In this document: positions 1 through 7,229 of the stretch, one piece after another
How positions within the stretch are numbered: position 1 is the stretch's first letter
Layout: each line of letters begins with the position of its first letter
Assembly: GCA_937892095.1 (NCBI GenBank)
Contig: CALAVC010000234.1
Coordinates: 1-16,752 of the forward strand
Source: an uncultured Bacteroidales bacterium
GTDB taxonomy: Bacteria > Bacteroidota > Bacteroidia > Bacteroidales > Marinilabiliaceae
Reading direction: 5' to 3'
DNA length: 16,752 nucleotides
The notes under the pieces: generated by a model
The model's database searches: none
What the model was told of the DNA's origin: nothing
Seen by the model: only the letters and a program-made list of their open reading frames with translations
Translations under genes and position numbers: made by a program

Positions 1-35
1 GCTTCGAGAGAGTATGTCTTGTATGACAGAATCTT

Positions 36-671
36 CTACCTGTACTGAGCGAACTCAATGTCCTTCTGAGCCCTGTCGTAGAATTCCTTGCTGTCTTTGA
101 GGGAGTCAATGTAGGTGGCAACATCTTCAGCATTGCCTTGACGTGCAGCGACGATGGCACGGAGGTAGTTCATCCTCAGGTCCCTGCACTTCATGGCGTT
201 GGTGGCTCCATCAAGGTCGTCGTTGAGAATATAAGCAAGGCTCTTGTTGAAGCAGCAACCTTGGAAGTCCTTCAGGTTATTGAGAGCCGCTGCGTAGTCT
301 CCGTTAAGGATGTTGATGATTCCCGTGTTGCCTTTGGCCTCGTTCGTGCCAGATTTCTTGAAGTGAGCGAGAGCGGCATCGTAGTTGCCGTTATGCATCT
401 CAATGACGCCGAGAGCGTTCTCAAGGTCTTCGTCCTTTGTCTTTACATCGTCAAAGGCTTTCTTTGCCTTGTTGAGGTCATCGGACTCGAGGTATGTGAC
501 ACCGAGGTTGAACCTTGCCCTGTCGCTGTCGAACTTGTCGATAGCCTTCTTGTAGAGGTCTATCTTTGTGCTTGTTGAGCGTACAAGGGTCGCAGCCCTG
601 AGAAGAGCCTCCTCGTCGAGGACATCGCTGTTTTCGTCAACAAGTTTAAGGAGTTCGTCGCTGGTGTAGTT
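36..671 (-). pseudogene. TPR envelope protein, C-terminal fragment (5' end missing at junction)
   Basis: The readable part is about 211 residues, from NYTSDELLKLVDENSDVL to the end (DIEFAQYR, stop TAG). It contains repeated TPR-like helix pairs such as RARFNLGVTYLESDDLNKA and EDLENALGVIEMHNGNYDAA. From memory it resembles the C-terminal half of Bacteroidales cell-envelope proteins in which an OmpA-like or DUF3868-type N-terminal part precedes a TPR tail; that is family knowledge, not a search result. TPRs form protein-binding surfaces and no catalytic motif is visible. The open frame runs on to an ATG at 818, but 672-818 is the antisense of a recognisable ppx gene, so those 48 residues are not native. 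The signal peptide and N-terminal domain are therefore absent. Arginine is mostly AGG here, unlike the rest of the window. Either the gene is broken or it continues in another place in the true genome. Confidence 0.6.
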
Positions 672-690
672 CTGATACTCGACATTGGCG
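655..690. other. Junction of two 5'-truncated genes (breakpoint or assembly chimera)
   Basis: Left of this point the minus strand encodes a TPR protein tail; right of it the plus strand encodes Ppx from LILDIGGGS onward. Both lose their N-terminal halves here. In the plus frame the residues before 672 do not look like Ppx. In the minus frame the residues encoded beyond 672 are only the antisense of Ppx. The exact base cannot be fixed by eye; about 660-680 is the supported range. Confidence 0.7.
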
Positions 691-1214
691 GAGGTAGTTG
701 CGAATTTATCATTGCTGACAAAAACGGAGTCGCTTGGCAACAAAGCTACGAACTTGGAATGTCGCGATTGCTCGACCGCTTTAAACCTTCCGACCCCATA
801 ACAAAAAAACAAATACAAGACATCGAAGCCTATCTCCGTCCTGAGCTCAAAAGCCTATACGAAGCCGTGCAAATGCACCCCACAAGCACTCTCGTAGGCA
901 CTTCAGGTTCGTTCGACACGATGGCCTCTTTTGTCGCTGCTCGCAATCATCCTTCGCTCAACGTCCGCCTCTCAACTTCGTACGAAATCCCCATCTCGAA
1001 CTTCGACGACATATATCGCAAAATAATAAACGCAACAGCCGACGAACGCTCTAAAATGGCAAGCATAGACCCCGGACGAGTCGACCTAATTGTGCCAGGA
1101 GTCATATTCATCAACTTCGTGCTGAGCGAACTTAAAATAGAACGTCTCTACCAATGTGGATTTGCTCTCAAACAAGGTGCAATATATCGCATTGCAAACG
1201 GACTAATGAAATAA
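672..1214 (+). pseudogene. Exopolyphosphatase / pppGpp phosphatase family (Ppx/GppA), N-terminally truncated
   Basis: Ppx/GppA enzymes release phosphate from polyphosphate or convert pppGpp to ppGpp, using an ASKHA-fold ATPase-like core in the cytoplasm. The frame open through the ATG at 759 continues upstream in frame and reads LDIGGGSCEFIIADKNG, followed by a WQQSYELGMSRLLDRFKPSD segment. The DIGGGS phosphate-binding loop and the E-x-G-M-x-R-L segment are diagnostic. Further on are a GTSGSFDT segment and, near the C terminus, IDPGRVDLIVPG. About 180 residues remain of a family domain of about 300, so roughly the first 125 residues are missing. Taking 759 as the start would be wrong because it falls inside the conserved core. 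The stop lies 10 bases before the response-regulator gene, suggesting an original operon with it. Function is unlikely from this fragment if the truncation is real. Confidence 0.8.
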
Positions 1215-1224
1215 ACATAAATAA

Positions 1225-2391
1225 ATGTCTAAGATACTCGTCATAGACGACCAACGTGGCATACGTGGCACACTCAAAGACATCCTCGAAATGGAGGGTC
1301 ATGCTGTAGAACTTGCTGAAGACGGCAAGCAAGGCGTCGAAATGTTCACAGCCGACAACTTCGACCTCGTGCTTACCGACATCAAGATGCCCAACATGGA
1401 CGGCATAGAAGTCTTAGACAAAGTCTTGCAAGCCAAACCAGACTGCCCAGTAGTCATGATTTCGGGGCATGGCAACATAGACACTGCCGTGGAGTGCATA
1501 AAAAAGGGCGCATACGATTTCATAGAGAAACCACTCGACCTGAACCGATTGCTCGTCACAATAAAAAACGCACTCGAACGAGGCTCTCTTGTCAGCGAAA
1601 CAAAAGCTCTGAAAAAGAAAGTTAGCCGAACATATCAGATGATTGGCTCGTCGGCTCCAATGCAGCAAGTACGCACCATGATTGAAAAAGTGGCAGCTAC
1701 CGATGCAAGAGTGCTAATCCTTGGTCCGAACGGAACAGGCAAAGAACTCGTAGCTCGCTCTTTGCACGAGCAGAGCAACCGTGCAACAAAAGCCTTTGTC
1801 GAAGTAAACTGCGCAGCCATACCTTCGGAACTCATAGAGAGCGAACTATTCGGACACGAAAAAGGAGCTTTTACGTCGGCAGTCAAACAACGCATAGGCA
1901 AGTTTGAGCAAGCCGATGGTGGCACACTCTTTCTCGACGAGATTGGCGACATGAGCCTTGCCGCACAAGCCAAAGTTCTGCGCGCATTGCAAGAGAACGT
2001 CATCACTCGCGTGGGTGGCGACAAAGACATAAAAGTCGACGTGCGAATAGTGGCAGCAACGAACAAAAATCTTGCCGACGAAATACACAAAGGCAACTTC
2101 CGCGAAGACCTGTACCATAGGCTTAGCGTCATAATAATCAATGTCCCTTCGCTTAACGACAGAGCAGACGACATCCCCGAACTGGCAGAGCATTTCTTGA
2201 CCATAGTTGCACAAGAGATGAACGTGAAAGCAAAAAAAATCACCCCCGAAGCCATCGATGCTCTAAAAAAAATAAATTGGACGGGCAACATTCGCGAATT
2301 TCGTAACGTAATAGAAAGACTAACCATACTCTCGTCGGCCGACATAACAGCAGCAGACGTCGAAGCTTACGCCCGACCGATAGGAGTCTAA
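1225..2391 (+). CDS. Sigma-54-dependent response regulator (NtrC type) without HTH domain
   Basis: A 388-residue two-component regulator. Residues 1-120 form a receiver: acidic pair D8/D9, phospho-acceptor D52 in LTDIKMP, and K102 in EKPLD. Residues ~140-370 form a sigma-54 activator AAA+ domain: Walker A GPNGTGKE (167-174), the sigma-54 contact loop GAFTSA (214-219; canonical GAFTGA), Walker B LFLDEIGD (235-242), the arginine-rich REDLYHRLS segment (293-301) and sensor II region WTGNIREFRN (352-361). When phosphorylated, such proteins hydrolyse ATP to open sigma-54 RNA polymerase complexes. The protein ends at EAYARPIGV, only ~20 residues after the AAA+ lid, so the usual C-terminal Fis-type helix-turn-helix is absent. 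It may act from solution or through a partner. No histidine kinase gene is in the window. The start ATG follows an A-rich stretch with no Shine-Dalgarno. It lies 10 bases after the ppx stop. Confidence 0.93.
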   Translation: MSKILVIDDQRGIRGTLKDILEMEGHAVELAEDGKQGVEMFTADNFDLVLTDIKMPNMDGIEVLDKVLQAKPDCPVVMISGHGNIDTAVECIKKGAYDFIEKPLDLNRLLVTIKNALERGSLVSETKALKKKVSRTYQMIGSSAPMQQVRTMIEKVAATDARVLILGPNGTGKELVARSLHEQSNRATKAFVEVNCAAIPSELIESELFGHEKGAFTSAVKQRIGKFEQADGGTLFLDEIGDMSLAAQAKVLRALQENVITRVGGDKDIKVDVRIVAATNKNLADEIHKGNFREDLYHRLSVIIINVPSLNDRADDIPELAEHFLTIVAQEMNVKAKKITPEAIDALKKINWTGNIREFRNVIERLTILSSADITAADVEAYARPIGV

Positions 2392-2415
2392 AAAGTCTCA
2401 CGCAAAAAAGACACA

Positions 2416-2964
2416 ATGCCAGAACAAAGAATAATATTCACCTTTGAGCTTCCGCAACAAGGCGAAGCAAAAGTTATGTTTTCAATCGACGGCATAGAGT
2501 CTGAGTTTGAACTCACCAACGTTTGCAACCCTCTCGGCGATATGCTCAGCACCATGGCCACCATGGTAACCAACCCACAACAACTGTGGGAAGGCGAAAA
2601 CACTGCTGGATTCATTTGGTATTGCGAAGCCGAAAGCTACAATTGGACACTCACGGCACGCGCCAATGGCACACTCAACATCCTAATAACACAAAGTTGC
2701 GAATTCTTTGGCGATGACGAGGTTGAGATTGTCAACGGAGAATGCAACACAGACGAGTTCATACAAGTAATCGTGGCAGAGCTCGACCGATTTATAAAAG
2801 CTGAAGGATTGCTCAACTATCAGCAAATGTGGCAAGCCAACGAGTTCCCCATAACCTATCTGCTCATTCTGAAAAAACACCTCATAGATTGTGGCAAGTG
2901 GATAGTCGAGAAAAACGACAATGGCACGACACTGGCGGACGAAACAATACTTCTACTCGGATAG
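2416..2964 (+). CDS. Hypothetical protein, 182 residues, not recognised
   Basis: I do not recognise this family. The protein is acidic and soluble-looking, with no signal peptide or membrane segment. It starts MPEQRIIFTFELPQQGEAKV, which reads like beta strands (alternating hydrophobic residues also in KVMFSIDG and TLNILITQS). The second half is more helical and rich in aromatic residues (FIQVIVAELDRFIKAEG, LNYQQMWQANEFPITYLL). Several cysteines are scattered without a metal-binding spacing. It lies 24 bases after the response regulator and 59 bases before the acyl-transfer fusion, same strand, so it is probably co-transcribed with one or both. The ATG at 2416 is preceded by an A-rich segment and no purine-rich ribosome site. 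It is probably a genuine gene: codon use matches its neighbours and the spacing is tight. Confidence 0.7.
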   Translation: MPEQRIIFTFELPQQGEAKVMFSIDGIESEFELTNVCNPLGDMLSTMATMVTNPQQLWEGENTAGFIWYCEAESYNWTLTARANGTLNILITQSCEFFGDDEVEIVNGECNTDEFIQVIVAELDRFIKAEGLLNYQQMWQANEFPITYLLILKKHLIDCGKWIVEKNDNGTTLADETILLLG

Positions 2965-3023
2965 TAATTTTTCATCCCAAAACAATCGGAAGTACAACTT
3001 AATCAACAGCAGACAACACAGAA

Positions 3024-5528
3024 ATGATTAAAGACCATAATAAAACAGCCATTTGGACTGCAGAACGAGAAATAAGCTATAATGAGCTACTACGCAAAGT
3101 AAGTGAGTTTGCAGCCCAATGTCCGTCGCAAACCATTGGCTCATCAGAAAACACAAAGGTTGTAATATTTAGCGAAAACCGCCCAGCATGGATATATGCA
3201 CTCTATGGCATTTGGATGAGCGGTGGTACGGCGGTCCCTGTCGACTGCACTGTGTCGGCGACCGACCTTGCCTACGTGCTTGCCGACTGCAAGCCCGAAG
3301 CCATTATGGTGTCGGAAAAACTTGTCGAGACTGCACAAGAAGCAATAGAACTTGTCGAAGGGAAACAGAAAATAATAGTCCTCGACCGCCAGTCGGAAGA
3401 GAGTACACCAACCGCTAAGCCCGCAAATTTTAGTCGTCGGAAAGAAGAGACGGCCGTCATTGCCTACACCTCGGGCACAACGGGCAAGCCCAAAGGTGTA
3501 ATGCTATCGTTTGAAAACCTCGAAGTGAACGTCAACGCTGTCACAAGCGAAGAGGTTCATATATACGACAACACATCGCGTGCTCTAATATTATTACCTC
3601 TGCACCACATCTTGCCACTTGCTGGCACCATACTTGCCCCACTGACTATAGGTGGTTCGGTGGTCATTTGCCCTGGCATGAGCGCACCCGAGCTAATGTC
3701 GACACTAAGCAAGTCGCACGTCAGCATAATCATAGGTGTACCACGCCTCTACTCTATGCTCACCAAGGGCATAATGGGCAAAATAAACGCAAGCAAAGTA
3801 ACGCGCACACTCTACTCGCTTTGCAACAAAGTGGGTAGCCGAACGCTCTCGCGACTCGTATTTGGGTCTATAAGGCGCAAGATGGGCGGACGGATACACC
3901 ACTTCGTATCGGGTGGCGCAGCTCTGGACCCTGCAGTTGCCGACATCATGAAGACACTTGGTCTTGACGTGCTCGAAGGCTACGGCATGACGGAATGTGC
4001 ACCCATGATTTCGTTCACTAGACCGGGCGACATCGTACCGGGAGCGTCAGGGCAACCTGTGCCAAACGTAGAAGTTGAGATTCGCGACGGCGAAATATGC
4101 GCACGCGGACGCAACGTTATGCAAGGCTACTACAATAAGCCCGAAGAAACAGCGCAGGTAATCGACAAAGACGGCTGGATACACACTGGCGACCTCGGAC
4201 GCATAGACGACCATGGCAGACTGATAGTAACTGGACGCAGAAAGGAAATAATCGTCCTATCTAACGGCAAAAACGTCAATCCTGTTGAAATTGAGCAACA
4301 TCTCGAAAGCTACGCAAGCATAGTCAGAGAAGCTGCCGTCACAGAGAAAGACGATGCACTGGTGGCTATCATAGTCCCACAAGCAGCAGCAATTGAAGGT
4401 CTGAGCGATGAAGCAATAGAGAGAAAAATAAAGTGGGAAGTGCTTGAGCCATACAACACCGAAGCACAAGCTTACAAGAAAATATTCAATCTTAGAGTCT
4501 ACAAGGGCGAGTTGCCTCGCACAAGGCTTGACAAGATTCAACGTTTCAAACTGCGCGACCTGCTAAACGAAACTGCCGTTACGGAGCAAAAGAGTTCGGA
4601 GTCGGAAATCGTTGCAGAAAGTGAAGAATACAAAATCTTGCGCCAATATATCGAAACCGAGAAAAAGTGTAAGGTTCGCCCGACGGACCACATTGAACTT
4701 GACCTTGCTTTCGACTCGCTCGACAAAGTAGGCCTGCAAGTGTTCATCAACAACAGTTTTGGGCTATCGCTCACGACCGAGCAGATTTCGGCATATCACT
4801 CTGTTGGCGAATTGGCGCAAGCAGTGGCTCAGAGCAAAACAAAAATGCAAGTAGAGAAAATAGATTGGAAGAAGATTTTGCGCGAGCATACCAATCTGAG
4901 CCTACCGCAGACATGGTTTACAGGTCGGGTGGCAATTGCGCTCATGCAACCATTCTTCAAGCTCTACTTTAAACTGACGGGCAAAGGCGCAGAACGCATA
5001 CCCGATGGACCTGTCATCATTGCGCCCAACCACCAAAGTTTTATTGACGGACTCTTCGTCATGTCGTTCCTCAAATATCGCGACCTTAAAAACACCTATT
5101 TCTACGCCAAAGAGCAGCACGTCAAGCAACCATTCGTCAAGTTTATGGCTGCCACACACAATGTGATAGTCATGGACATGAACAACCTCAAAGACTCCAT
5201 TCAGAAAATGGGCGAAGCACTAAAGAAGAACAAGAACCTTATCATCTTCCCCGAAGGCACTCGCACACTCGATGGCAAACTGAGTGAGTTCAAGAAGACA
5301 TTTGCTATACTGAGTAAAGAATTGAACATTCCGATAGTGCCCGTTTCTATCAAAGGAGCGTTCAAAGCAATGCCCAAAGGCACAAAGATTCCACGCCCAC
5401 ATAAGGTTCAAGTGGAGTTTCTCGATCCCGTCTACCCACAACAAGATAGTAGCTATGAAAGCCTGACCGACAAGACCTACGAAAAGATAAAGCAAAATCA
5501 AGAAGAAGTTCTTGAGGCTGCAAAATAA
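3024..5528 (+). CDS. Fusion of acyl-AMP ligase, acyl carrier domain and PlsC-type acyltransferase
   Basis: An 834-residue protein with three domains. Residues 1-515 are an AMP-forming acyl ligase: TSGTTGKPKG (149-158), YGMTE (320-324), HTGD (387-390), the GRRKEIIVLSNGKNV hinge (404-418) and the likely catalytic lysine K504 in RLDKIQR. Residues ~535-605 are a carrier-protein-like domain; the serine in DSL (S565) fits a phosphopantetheine site. Residues ~630-834 are a PlsC/LPLAT acyltransferase: HQSFID (H670, D675) and FPEGTR (742-747). The likely job is to activate a free fatty acid as acyl-AMP, load it on the carrier and transfer it to a lysophospholipid or glycerol-phosphate acceptor at the inner membrane. 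E. coli Aas has the reverse order, acyltransferase first, and no carrier domain. The substrate is not shown by the sequence. The gene is last in the plus-strand run and is followed by a strong hairpin. Confidence 0.9.
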   Translation: MIKDHNKTAIWTAEREISYNELLRKVSEFAAQCPSQTIGSSENTKVVIFSENRPAWIYALYGIWMSGGTAVPVDCTVSATDLAYVLADCKPEAIMVSEKLVETAQEAIELVEGKQKIIVLDRQSEESTPTAKPANFSRRKEETAVIAYTSGTTGKPKGVMLSFENLEVNVNAVTSEEVHIYDNTSRALILLPLHHILPLAGTILAPLTIGGSVVICPGMSAPELMSTLSKSHVSIIIGVPRLYSMLTKGIMGKINASKVTRTLYSLCNKVGSRTLSRLVFGSIRRKMGGRIHHFVSGGAALDPAVADIMKTLGLDVLEGYGMTECAPMISFTRPGDIVPGASGQPVPNVEVEIRDGEICARGRNVMQGYYNKPEETAQVIDKDGWIHTGDLGRIDDHGRLIVTGRRKEIIVLSNGKNVNPVEIEQHLESYASIVREAAVTEKDDALVAIIVPQAAAIEGLSDEAIERKIKWEVLEPYNTEAQAYKKIFNLRVYKGELPRTRLDKIQRFKLRDLLNETAVTEQKSSESEIVAESEEYKILRQYIETEKKCKVRPTDHIELDLAFDSLDKVGLQVFINNSFGLSLTTEQISAYHSVGELAQAVAQSKTKMQVEKIDWKKILREHTNLSLPQTWFTGRVAIALMQPFFKLYFKLTGKGAERIPDGPVIIAPNHQSFIDGLFVMSFLKYRDLKNTYFYAKEQHVKQPFVKFMAATHNVIVMDMNNLKDSIQKMGEALKKNKNLIIFPEGTRTLDGKLSEFKKTFAILSKELNIPIVPVSIKGAFKAMPKGTKIPRPHKVQVEFLDPVYPQQDSSYESLTDKTYEKIKQNQEEVLEAAK

Positions 5529-5546
5529 AAAAAACGACACATACTC

Positions 5547-5591
5547 AAGCAAAAGAGTCAGAAATAAGTTTTATTTCTGACTCTTTTGCTT
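5547..5591. terminator. Perfect 21-bp hairpin between convergent genes
   Basis: The arms 5547-5567 and 5571-5591 are perfect reverse complements with a 3-base loop (GTT). It starts 18 bases after the stop of the acyl-transfer fusion gene. On the plus strand the last part of the right arm is CTCTTTTGCTT, with no long T-tract after it, so it is an imperfect intrinsic terminator by E. coli rules. Its position at the end of the plus-strand run supports a transcript-end role. Confidence 0.75.
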
Positions 5592-5741
5592 ATGTACGAT
5601 TGCTATACATATGATTACACAATTAATTTAATTTTTCATTTGCGGAACGAAGGAAGTCGCCAAGCCATGACTTTATTTTTTCTTGCGTATTATCCATATT
5701 GTATAATGACTACATAAATAGTAGCAAAAAATAACTAAAGA
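5592..5741. other. A/T-rich intergenic stretch between two hairpins
   Basis: About 150 bases separate the terminators of the convergent runs. The stretch is A/T-rich and holds a possible 24-codon ORF on the minus strand (listed separately). I see no tRNA-like fold, direct repeat or good promoter box in it. Confidence 0.5.
5623..5697 (-). CDS. Possible 24-residue small protein
   Basis: ATG at 5697-5695 opens a 24-codon frame ending with TAA at 5625-5623. The peptide starts MDNTQEKIKSWL and continues GDFLRSANEKLN. The segment IKSWLGDFLRSANEKL could form an amphipathic helix with I, W, L, F and L on one side. It sits between two terminator hairpins with no coding neighbour. No clear ribosome site or consensus promoter is upstream, though Bacteroidetes often lack Shine-Dalgarno sites. 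A short frame like this can occur by chance; the low-complexity-free, protein-like composition is the only support. Confidence 0.25.
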   Translation of the reverse strand: MDNTQEKIKSWLGDFLRSANEKLN

Positions 5742-5779
5742 AATGCGGATGCAACGATACTTGTCGTTGCATCCGCATT
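5742..5779 (-). terminator. Terminator of the minus-strand operon
   Basis: The arms AATGCGGATGCAACGA (5742-5757) and 5764-5779 are a perfect 16-bp stem with a 6-base loop. It lies 18 bases downstream of the GH28 stop. On the minus strand the stem is followed by a T-rich stretch (TTCTTTAGTTATTTTTT), which fits an intrinsic terminator. Confidence 0.85.
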
Positions 5780-5797
5780 CTAATAGGCAAGTAGTTT

Positions 5798-7213
5798 TTA
5801 TTTATCAGCAACGACTACATTTACACGTTCTTTCGATACGTTTTCACAGAAGAAGAAATCTCCTTCTTGGTCGGCAAGGATGTTAATGTCTGAGAGGCGA
5901 ATGTCCTTTATGGGCATTTCGGGCAAGCCGTTGAAGTAGAGAGCACGGCGAGCGCCACGGCAACTAACATTGCGAATGTCGATATTGCGGAAGATTGGTG
6001 TAGTCTCATCGGCAACTTCGGGGACGGTCTTATTGACGCGCACGCCATTAATTTCTTCAATGACCGACTTTGCACCATAGTGCATGTCGAACGTGACGGC
6101 ATCGCCACCAATGGCTGCCATAGAAACACCATCGACATATATGTTTTCGACAACACCGCCTCGCCCACGACAACTTTTGAAGCGAAGACCTGCGTCGGTG
6201 CCGATAAACTGACAATCGGCAACACATACATTGCGCACGCCACCGCTCATCTCGCTACCAACAACAAAACCGCCATGACCACTGAACACGGTGCAACCAC
6301 GAACGTAGACATCTTCGGTTGGCACTCCACGACGACGTCCTTCTTCATCGCGCCCACTCTTAAGACATATACAATCGTCGCCAGCGTCGAATACAGAGTT
6401 AAGGACAAGCACACGGCGACAGCTTTCGAGGTCGAGAGCATCGCCATTTTGAGCATACGAAGGGTTGCGAGCCGTTATGCCATCGATGATGATGTCTTCG
6501 CAGAGCATGGGGTGTACGTTCCATGCTGGGGAGTTTTGGAAGGTTACGCCTTGCAAAAGAAGACCTTTGCAATTTTCGAGATGAACAAGTACGGGGCGAC
6601 GGTATACACGTTCTTCGGACGGATACCACATATCTTCGCGAGGGAACTCGCCACCTTTTGTCATGCGTTTCCATTGGCTGTCGGTCACCTTGGCTCGCTT
6701 GAGCGGACGCCAAGCCTGCCCATTGCCATCGATAATGCCACGACCAGTAATGGCGACATTGGTGAGATTGAAGCCACTTATGGGCGATTGTTTTTTCTCC
6801 ATCGAGCCACCCTCATACACAGTTTGAATGGACGGATATAGACTAATGTCGGGCGAGAATAGCAAGACGGCACCAGCTTCTAAATGCAGATTGACGTTGC
6901 TACGCAACGCTATAGGACCTGTAAACCAGACACCTTGTGGCAAGAGAACAGTGCCACCACCAGCAGCACAGATGTCGTCTATGGTCTTCTGAATGGCTTC
7001 GGTACAGAGCGTCTGTCCGTCGGGACATGCTCCATTGTCGACAATGCTAATTGTGCGCGACGGGAATTGAGGAGCACTGACTTTGGGCATTGCGAAGGGA
7101 GCATCGACAACGAGGGAAGCATAGTCGATTGTAGGTTGTGCGTTGTCGGCTTGCGAGCATGCAACGAGTGCAAGTGCAGAGGCAGCGACAAGAGACAAAG
7201 ATATGATTTTCAT
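5798..7213 (-). CDS. GH28 family glycoside hydrolase (polygalacturonase-like) lipoprotein
   Basis: GH28 enzymes hydrolyse galacturonan or rhamnogalacturonan linkages in pectin with a right-handed parallel beta-helix. From the ATG at 7213 the protein has 471 residues and begins MKIISLSLVAASALALVACS, a lipoprotein signal with lipobox LVAC (lipidated C19), so it is expected at the periplasm or outer membrane. Family motifs are in order: SPAWNVHP (228-235), NGDALD (256-261), AGDDCICLKSG (277-287), GHGG (312-315) and RFKS (344-347). These supply the expected catalytic aspartates D258, D279 and D280, with H313, R344 and K346 in the substrate cleft, so the enzyme looks intact. A frame extension of 66 residues to 7411 lies inside nnr and is rejected because the signal peptide starts at 7213. 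The gene begins 16 bases after the nnr stop and is last in the operon. No SusC/SusD pair or other pectinase is nearby. The exact substrate is unknown. Confidence 0.92.
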   Translation of the reverse strand: MKIISLSLVAASALALVACSQADNAQPTIDYASLVVDAPFAMPKVSAPQFPSRTISIVDNGACPDGQTLCTEAIQKTIDDICAAGGGTVLLPQGVWFTGPIALRSNVNLHLEAGAVLLFSPDISLYPSIQTVYEGGSMEKKQSPISGFNLTNVAITGRGIIDGNGQAWRPLKRAKVTDSQWKRMTKGGEFPREDMWYPSEERVYRRPVLVHLENCKGLLLQGVTFQNSPAWNVHPMLCEDIIIDGITARNPSYAQNGDALDLESCRRVLVLNSVFDAGDDCICLKSGRDEEGRRRGVPTEDVYVRGCTVFSGHGGFVVGSEMSGGVRNVCVADCQFIGTDAGLRFKSCRGRGGVVENIYVDGVSMAAIGGDAVTFDMHYGAKSVIEEINGVRVNKTVPEVADETTPIFRNIDIRNVSCRGARRALYFNGLPEMPIKDIRLSDINILADQEGDFFFCENVSKERVNVVVADK

Positions 7214-7229
7214 ATAGTTGAGGGTGTTT

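Noticed and set aside
138..578. Plus-strand frame of 146 codons opposite the TPR gene
   Set aside because: No recognisable motif, and it is the antisense of clear TPR sequence.
672..818. N-terminal extension of the minus-strand TPR frame to an ATG at 818
   Set aside because: These bases are the antisense of conserved Ppx sequence (DIGGGS to SRLLDRF), so the 48 residues are not native protein.
759..1214. ppx as a 151-residue gene starting at the ATG at 759
   Set aside because: The conserved frame continues upstream of 759 through the phosphate-binding loop; this ATG is internal.
1635..2345. Minus-strand frame of 236 codons within the response regulator region
   Set aside because: Serine-rich, motif-free antisense of a well-conserved AAA+ domain.
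6080..6841. Plus-strand frame of 253 codons opposite the GH28 gene
   Set aside because: Threonine- and alanine-rich antisense product without motifs; the other strand carries full GH28 motifs.
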